From NCBI RefSeq assembly GCF_000758545.1, contig NZ_CP009279.1, forward strand, positions 5,890,001-5,954,000: 64,000 nt of DNA, written 5' to 3'. The notes below the pieces were generated by a model. The model searched no databases, was not told the origin of the DNA, and worked only from the letters and a program-made list of their open reading frames with translations. Positions 60,274 to 64,000 of the stretch are shown piece by piece; position 1 is the first letter of the stretch, and the number at the start of each line of letters is the position of its first letter. The position numbers and the translations under genes were made by a program. This stretch comes from Paenibacillus sp. FSL H7-0737 (lineage in GTDB: Bacteria; Bacillota; Bacilli; Paenibacillales; Paenibacillaceae).

Positions 60274-61563
60274 TTAAGTAATCAACAACCACAGATAGAG
60301 ACCTAAAAGTGTAATAAACAACGTTGGGATAGTTAATATAATCCCCGTCTTAAAATACGTTCCCCAGGATATCTTCACACCTTTGGCCGAAAGCACATGG
60401 AGCCACAGCAGCGTTGCTAGTGAGCCAATTGGGGTAATTTTAGGGCCTAAGTCTGAACCTATAACATTCGCATATATTAATGCCTCTTTAATAACTCCGG
60501 TTGTATGCGTTGCATCAATTGCGAGTGCGTCAATCATTACAGTGGGCAGATTATTCATCAATGATGAGATCAATGCAGCAATGAACCCCATACCCATAGT
60601 TGCAGCGAATAGACCCTGATCAGCAATCATTCCTATCGCCTTAGCGAGTAGATCAGTTAGACCCGCATTCCGAAGTCCATATACCACGACATACATTCCA
60701 ATGGAGAAGAACACAATCGCCCAAGGTGCTCCTGTAAGCACTTCTTTCACCTTGACGGAAGGGCTTCTTCTCGCGAGGAGCATGAACAAAATTGCAATGA
60801 TTCCCACAACCACTGATACCGGAATCTTCAAGAATCCACTAACGAAATACCCTATTAAAAGAATAGCCAGTACAATCCATGATAGACGGAACATCTTCTT
60901 ATCTTTAATAGCCTCTTGCGGATCTTTTAGTTCGGAATCATTAAATCGCTTCGGAATACTTTTGCGAAAAAAGAAATAAAGCACCACGATACTCGCTATC
61001 AATGAGAATAGCGTAGGTACAATCATTTTTCCCGCATACTCCATAAAGGTAATTCCAAAAAAGTCACCTGATACGATATTCACAAGATTGCTAACCACAA
61101 GCGGTAATGAGGTGGTGTCCGCAATAAAGCCGCTAGCAATAATGAATGGAAATACTTTTTTCTCATCAAAATTCAGCGCTCTAACCATAGCAAGTACAAT
61201 AGGGGTAAGTATTAGCGCCGCTCCATCATTTGCAAAAAAGGCAGAAACCAACGCACCAAGAACAATGACATAGACAAACATTCGTGTTCCGTTCCCCCGT
61301 GCTGCTCGCGCCATATGTAAAGCAGCCCATTCAAAAAATCCAATACTGTCTAAAATTAAGGAAATTAAGATGATTGCAACAAACGCCAACGTCGCATTCC
61401 ACACCATTTGTGTTACATCCAGAACATCATTAAAGCTAACTACCCCAGCTAGTAAAGCAATGATCGCTCCGCCGCAGGCTGACCATCCAATCGATAAATT
61501 TCGAGGCTGCCAGATTACAAAAATTAAAGTTACCATAAAAATAAGTATGGCTAGAATGACCAC
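60274..61563 (-). CDS. arsB: Arsenite efflux pump
   Basis: A 429-residue membrane protein with about 12 segments that matches ArsB (GWSACGGAIIALLAGVV, SAFFANDGAALILTPIV, SLMNNLPTVMIDALAI). It exports arsenite and antimonite driven by the membrane potential. GTG start with AGGAG ten bases upstream. It lies 99 bases downstream of arsR, with a perfect palindrome in between that could be a second ArsR site. Confidence 0.95.
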   Translation of the reverse strand: MVILAILIFMVTLIFVIWQPRNLSIGWSACGGAIIALLAGVVSFNDVLDVTQMVWNATLAFVAIILISLILDSIGFFEWAALHMARAARGNGTRMFVYVIVLGALVSAFFANDGAALILTPIVLAMVRALNFDEKKVFPFIIASGFIADTTSLPLVVSNLVNIVSGDFFGITFMEYAGKMIVPTLFSLIASIVVLYFFFRKSIPKRFNDSELKDPQEAIKDKKMFRLSWIVLAILLIGYFVSGFLKIPVSVVVGIIAILFMLLARRSPSVKVKEVLTGAPWAIVFFSIGMYVVVYGLRNAGLTDLLAKAIGMIADQGLFAATMGMGFIAALISSLMNNLPTVMIDALAIDATHTTGVIKEALIYANVIGSDLGPKITPIGSLATLLWLHVLSAKGVKISWGTYFKTGIILTIPTLFITLLGLYLWLLIT

Positions 61564-61616
61564 TTTCTCAACACTCCTATAATCTACGAATAAATCCTAA
61601 TAAATCCTATATCACC

Positions 61617-61636
61617 ATATAACTATATAGTTATAT
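61617..61636. promoter_or_regulatory. Perfect palindrome between arsR and arsB
   Basis: ATATAACTATATAGTTATAT, 20 bases, fully symmetric. It shares the ATATAA/TTATAT arms with the palindrome upstream of arsR. It may be an internal ArsR operator or a weak hairpin. Confidence 0.45.
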
Positions 61637-61662
61637 ACACTTTAAAAAACTACAACTATATT

Positions 61663-61989
61663 TTAGTCGCAGCACGGTGCTTTAACTTCTTTATTCAAAC
61701 TAGCCAATATCGCGGCTGAGCTGGGCATTTGTTGAAGAACAGCCTTAAGATGTGGTTTATCCTCGACATTTAATGAATAATGCACCCACTGCCCTCGTTT
61801 GCTTTCTTTCACGATCCCTCTATTCTTCAATTTCCGTAAATGCTGACTAATCGCCGGCTGGGATATATCAAAAATATCAAGAAATTCACACACGCACCAT
61901 TCCCGTTCTTTCAAAAGTGAAAGCATGGCCAGTCGCGTCTTATCTCCTAAGAGCTTCAAATCATCTGCAATATCCGTCAGTGACTGCAT
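61663..61989 (-). CDS. arsR: ArsR-family metalloregulator
   Basis: A 108-residue winged-helix repressor. The arsenite-binding Cys pair is in EWCVCEFLDIF at the start of the recognition helices, followed by SQPAISQHLRKLKNRGIV. A C-terminal Cys pair (PCCD) may add a metal ligand. The ATG at 61989 is chosen for GGAGG at good spacing. It represses its own operon until arsenite binds. Confidence 0.94.
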   Translation of the reverse strand: MQSLTDIADDLKLLGDKTRLAMLSLLKEREWCVCEFLDIFDISQPAISQHLRKLKNRGIVKESKRGQWVHYSLNVEDKPHLKAVLQQMPSSAAILASLNKEVKAPCCD

Positions 61990-62015
61990 CCCTACTTCTC
62001 CTCCTTCCAACACTT

Positions 62016-62035
62016 ATATAAGCGAATACTTATAT
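62016..62035. promoter_or_regulatory. ArsR operator
   Basis: ATATAAG and CTTATAT arms around a 6-base centre, 27 bases upstream of the arsR start and close to the expected promoter. Confidence 0.6.
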
Positions 62036-62174
62036 TGTAATGAACTAGACATTTAGAAGCAAGACTTTTATGTACTCGCTTCTCTTAATTGTTCTCAGAG
62101 TTTATATTTTGATTCAGTCCGTTAACTATTCATATGACTTAATATTACGTTTAAATCTGTCAGATCATATTTAT

Positions 62175-62213
62175 AAAAAAAGACCGACAGCTCTCTCGCG
62201 AGAACTATCAGCC
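62175..62213 (-). terminator. Terminator after the sensor kinase gene
   Basis: GGCTGATAGTTCTC pairs imperfectly with GAGAGCTGTCGGTC and seven T residues follow on the minus strand. Confidence 0.85.
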
Positions 62214-62247
62214 TTATCTATTTCTATGGACTTGTTTAGTATGTGGT

Positions 62248-63573
62248 TTAGGTTCTAGGAATCGTTACAACAAACTGGGTTCCTTCTCCAACTTTACTCT
62301 CCACATCAATATTACAATCATGTATTTTTAGAATCTTCATCACAATGGAAAGTCCAAGTCCATTCCCTTTAAGAGCGCTGCTACGCGCTTTCTCCACCAT
62401 ATAAAATCGATCAAAGATAAGCGGAAGTGCTTCCTCAGGAATGCCTTTACCAGAATCTTTGATATATACCTTCACAAATTGCGCGTTCATCTCAATTTCA
62501 ACATGAATGGTACCGTCTTGCCCCGTATATTTTATAGCATTATTTATTAAGTTCTGCCAGACCTGATCAAATAAATCTTTATCCACCGTGATCTCGCAAG
62601 GCAATAAATCCAATTCAATCATAATATCTTTCCGTGCCCACTGTGGTTCCGCTAATACGATCGTTCTTCTTAATTGTTCGTCTAATTGGAATGTGGTGGG
62701 ATTAACCGGATGGTGCTCCGAATCGAGTGAGGCTAATCGGAGCAGATTATCACTAAGCCTAGATAGGCGTAAGGTTTCCTCATAGATAATATCCAGATGC
62801 TCTTTTTGCTCTTCTAATGGAATGACACCGTCTTGCAGCGCTCTTGTAAATCCTCTAATCGATGTAAGTGGTGACTGCATTTCATGAGAAACATTGCTGA
62901 CAAAATCATCACGAACTGAGTCCATTTTCTGCAGCTCACTTGCCATACGATTAAAGCTCTCCATCAGTTCACCAAATTCATCTTTATTACGATAAGTCAA
63001 TCGGACAGATAAATTGCCTGACGCCATTTCCTTCGCTGCAACAGTTAGCTTCTTAATAGGCTTCACAATATACCTAGACATGAACAAGATAAGCAAGCTT
63101 CCGATGATTAGTACAGCTAATAGTGTAAACAGAAGCGTAATTCTCAAGCCTCTTACAGTCGATGAAAAATCAATCTTAATAATGAAAGCACCTTTTCCAT
63201 CATCTATCTTAGGAACCCCTACGATAGCAAGTCCACCCCTACCCGATAGAAAGACCGCATCGGTTGTGTTGGAATTGAATAAGATAGCAACTTTCTCCTT
63301 GTCTACAGAAAAAACAGATTCACTTGGCTCATTAACAACCGCTATATCTATACCAAATCGATTAAGCAGATCTGCAAATGCGTTTACTTTTTCCGGATCA
63401 TCTATTAGATTTGTCACCTTTGCTATATCTTTAGCAATATTAATAAACATATGGTTTGGGGTATTATTTTTTTCTGAAAACTGCATAAAAAGAAAAAAGG
63501 AAATAATTAAACTGACTAAAACAATACCAATGAACGTAACGACGATTCGAAGACGCAGGCTTTTTCTCACCAT
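62248..63573 (-). CDS. Sensor histidine kinase
   Basis: A 441-residue membrane kinase with two transmembrane segments (about 9-31 and 145-166), an extracellular sensor region of about 110 residues, a HAMP domain (about 165-218), a HisKA domain with His230 in NVSHEMQSPL and a C-terminal ATPase (NLINNAIKYTG, GKGIPEEALPLIF, GNGLGLSIV). The regulator stop codon and this start codon are adjacent, so the pair is translationally coupled. The signal is unknown. The divergently placed ars operon is not evidently linked. Confidence 0.92.
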   Translation of the reverse strand: MVRKSLRLRIVVTFIGIVLVSLIISFFLFMQFSEKNNTPNHMFINIAKDIAKVTNLIDDPEKVNAFADLLNRFGIDIAVVNEPSESVFSVDKEKVAILFNSNTTDAVFLSGRGGLAIVGVPKIDDGKGAFIIKIDFSSTVRGLRITLLFTLLAVLIIGSLLILFMSRYIVKPIKKLTVAAKEMASGNLSVRLTYRNKDEFGELMESFNRMASELQKMDSVRDDFVSNVSHEMQSPLTSIRGFTRALQDGVIPLEEQKEHLDIIYEETLRLSRLSDNLLRLASLDSEHHPVNPTTFQLDEQLRRTIVLAEPQWARKDIMIELDLLPCEITVDKDLFDQVWQNLINNAIKYTGQDGTIHVEIEMNAQFVKVYIKDSGKGIPEEALPLIFDRFYMVEKARSSALKGNGLGLSIVMKILKIHDCNIDVESKVGEGTQFVVTIPRT

Positions 63574-64000
63574 CTAGGCTAGCTCCAGACGATAACCAAG
63601 TCCTCTTACTGTAGAAATGATGAACTGAGGGATGGGTTCAAGACGTTCTCTCAAGCGTTTGATATGCACATCAACCGTCCGCTCATCGCCTTCATAATCC
63701 ATTCCCCATATATTCTCTATTAGCTGAGTGCGGGTGAATATTTGCCTTGGCGAACCCGCCAAAGCAAATAGCAATTCACATTCCTTCTTTTTCAATTCAA
63801 CCATTTGATCGGCATTAGCGACTGTTAAATTCCCTAGATCAATCGTTACTCCCCCTAATTGAATAACATTCGAAGGGGTTACATGATATCTCTTTAATAA
63901 AGATTTCACACGCAGTACCAATTCAATGGGATCAAACGGCTTTACTAAATAATCGTCTGACCCCGCATTAAATCCTCTGACTTTATCCTTAGACTCTCCT
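63574..64000 (-). CDS. OmpR-family response regulator, N-terminus outside the window
   Basis: The frame is open to the window edge, so the 5' end is missing. The visible part has the end of the receiver domain (GFNAGSDDYLVKPF with the conserved Lys) and a complete OmpR/PhoB winged helix (LFALAGSPRQIFTRTQLIENIWG, DERTVDVHIKRLRERLE, VRGLGYRLE). It is the partner of the kinase encoded directly downstream. The target genes are unknown. Confidence 0.93.
   Translation of the reverse strand, partial: GESKDKVRGFNAGSDDYLVKPFDPIELVLRVKSLLKRYHVTPSNVIQLGGVTIDLGNLTVANADQMVELKKKECELLFALAGSPRQIFTRTQLIENIWGMDYEGDERTVDVHIKRLRERLEPIPQFIISTVRGLGYRLELA

Overview
The window looks like a chromosomal segment of a Paenibacillus-type low-to-medium-GC Gram-positive bacterium. 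The evidence is the consistently strong AGGAGG-type ribosome binding sites, lipoproteins with LAGC lipoboxes, an LplABC-type sugar importer beside a YesMN two-component system, a divergent xylA/xylR locus with a Bacillus-like operator and cre site, two T-box leaders and a BusR-like regulator. There are no rRNA or tRNA genes, no complete insertion sequence, no prophage and no CRISPR array. Most genes are on the minus strand, in short operons separated by clear intrinsic terminators.

Layout. (1) 1-10.7 kb: a carbohydrate locus with a GH95 fucosidase-type hydrolase, a lipoprotein/two-permease importer with a cre site, and a YesM/YesN-type sensor and regulator. (2) 10.9-15.5 kb: xylose use (xylB, xylA, divergent ROK repressor xylR). 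(3) 15.7-19.9 kb: a small membrane protein, a glutaredoxin-like protein, thioredoxin reductase, and a P1B-4 metal ATPase preceded by a Fur/PerR-like box. (4) 20.2-33.1 kb: mixed metabolism. It includes a GC-rich protein that resembles a catalytically dead PEP-utilising enzyme barrel, metY, deoC, a STAS-like/FabH-like pair, an SPFH protein, an Rrf2/LLM pair, a SulP transporter, a DAHP synthase/chorismate mutase behind a T-box reading UUC (Phe), and a glutathione peroxidase. (5) 33.3-40.9 kb: two AprAB-like flavoprotein/ferredoxin modules with an SsuABC-like importer that has two permease genes. (6) 41-48 kb: an ArsB/NhaD-type carrier, a PQQ-like propeller protein, a second LLM oxidoreductase, a TIR-domain protein coupled to a 78-residue protein, and a cell-wall amidase. 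(7) 48-53.6 kb: an OpuC-type osmolyte importer, a BusR-like c-di-AMP-type repressor, an Nramp manganese transporter and a His-rich small membrane protein. (8) 53.7-64 kb: GlnRS behind a Gln T-box, a MidA-like methyltransferase with TPRs, a stalk-domain protein, an oxalate-decarboxylase-like bicupin, an arsRBC operon and a sensor kinase/response regulator pair cut by the window end.

At least four families of intergenic repeats run through the window. One about 95 bp two-hairpin element is present in four full or near-full copies plus partial ones, and one copy supplies the last codons of the oxalate decarboxylase gene. Another hairpin repeat shows compensatory base changes between copies. The least explained systems are the TIR protein with its small partner, the duplicated AprAB-like/SsuABC cluster with an attenuator-like leader, the FabH-like protein lacking two catalytic residues, and the degenerate PEP-enzyme-like protein.
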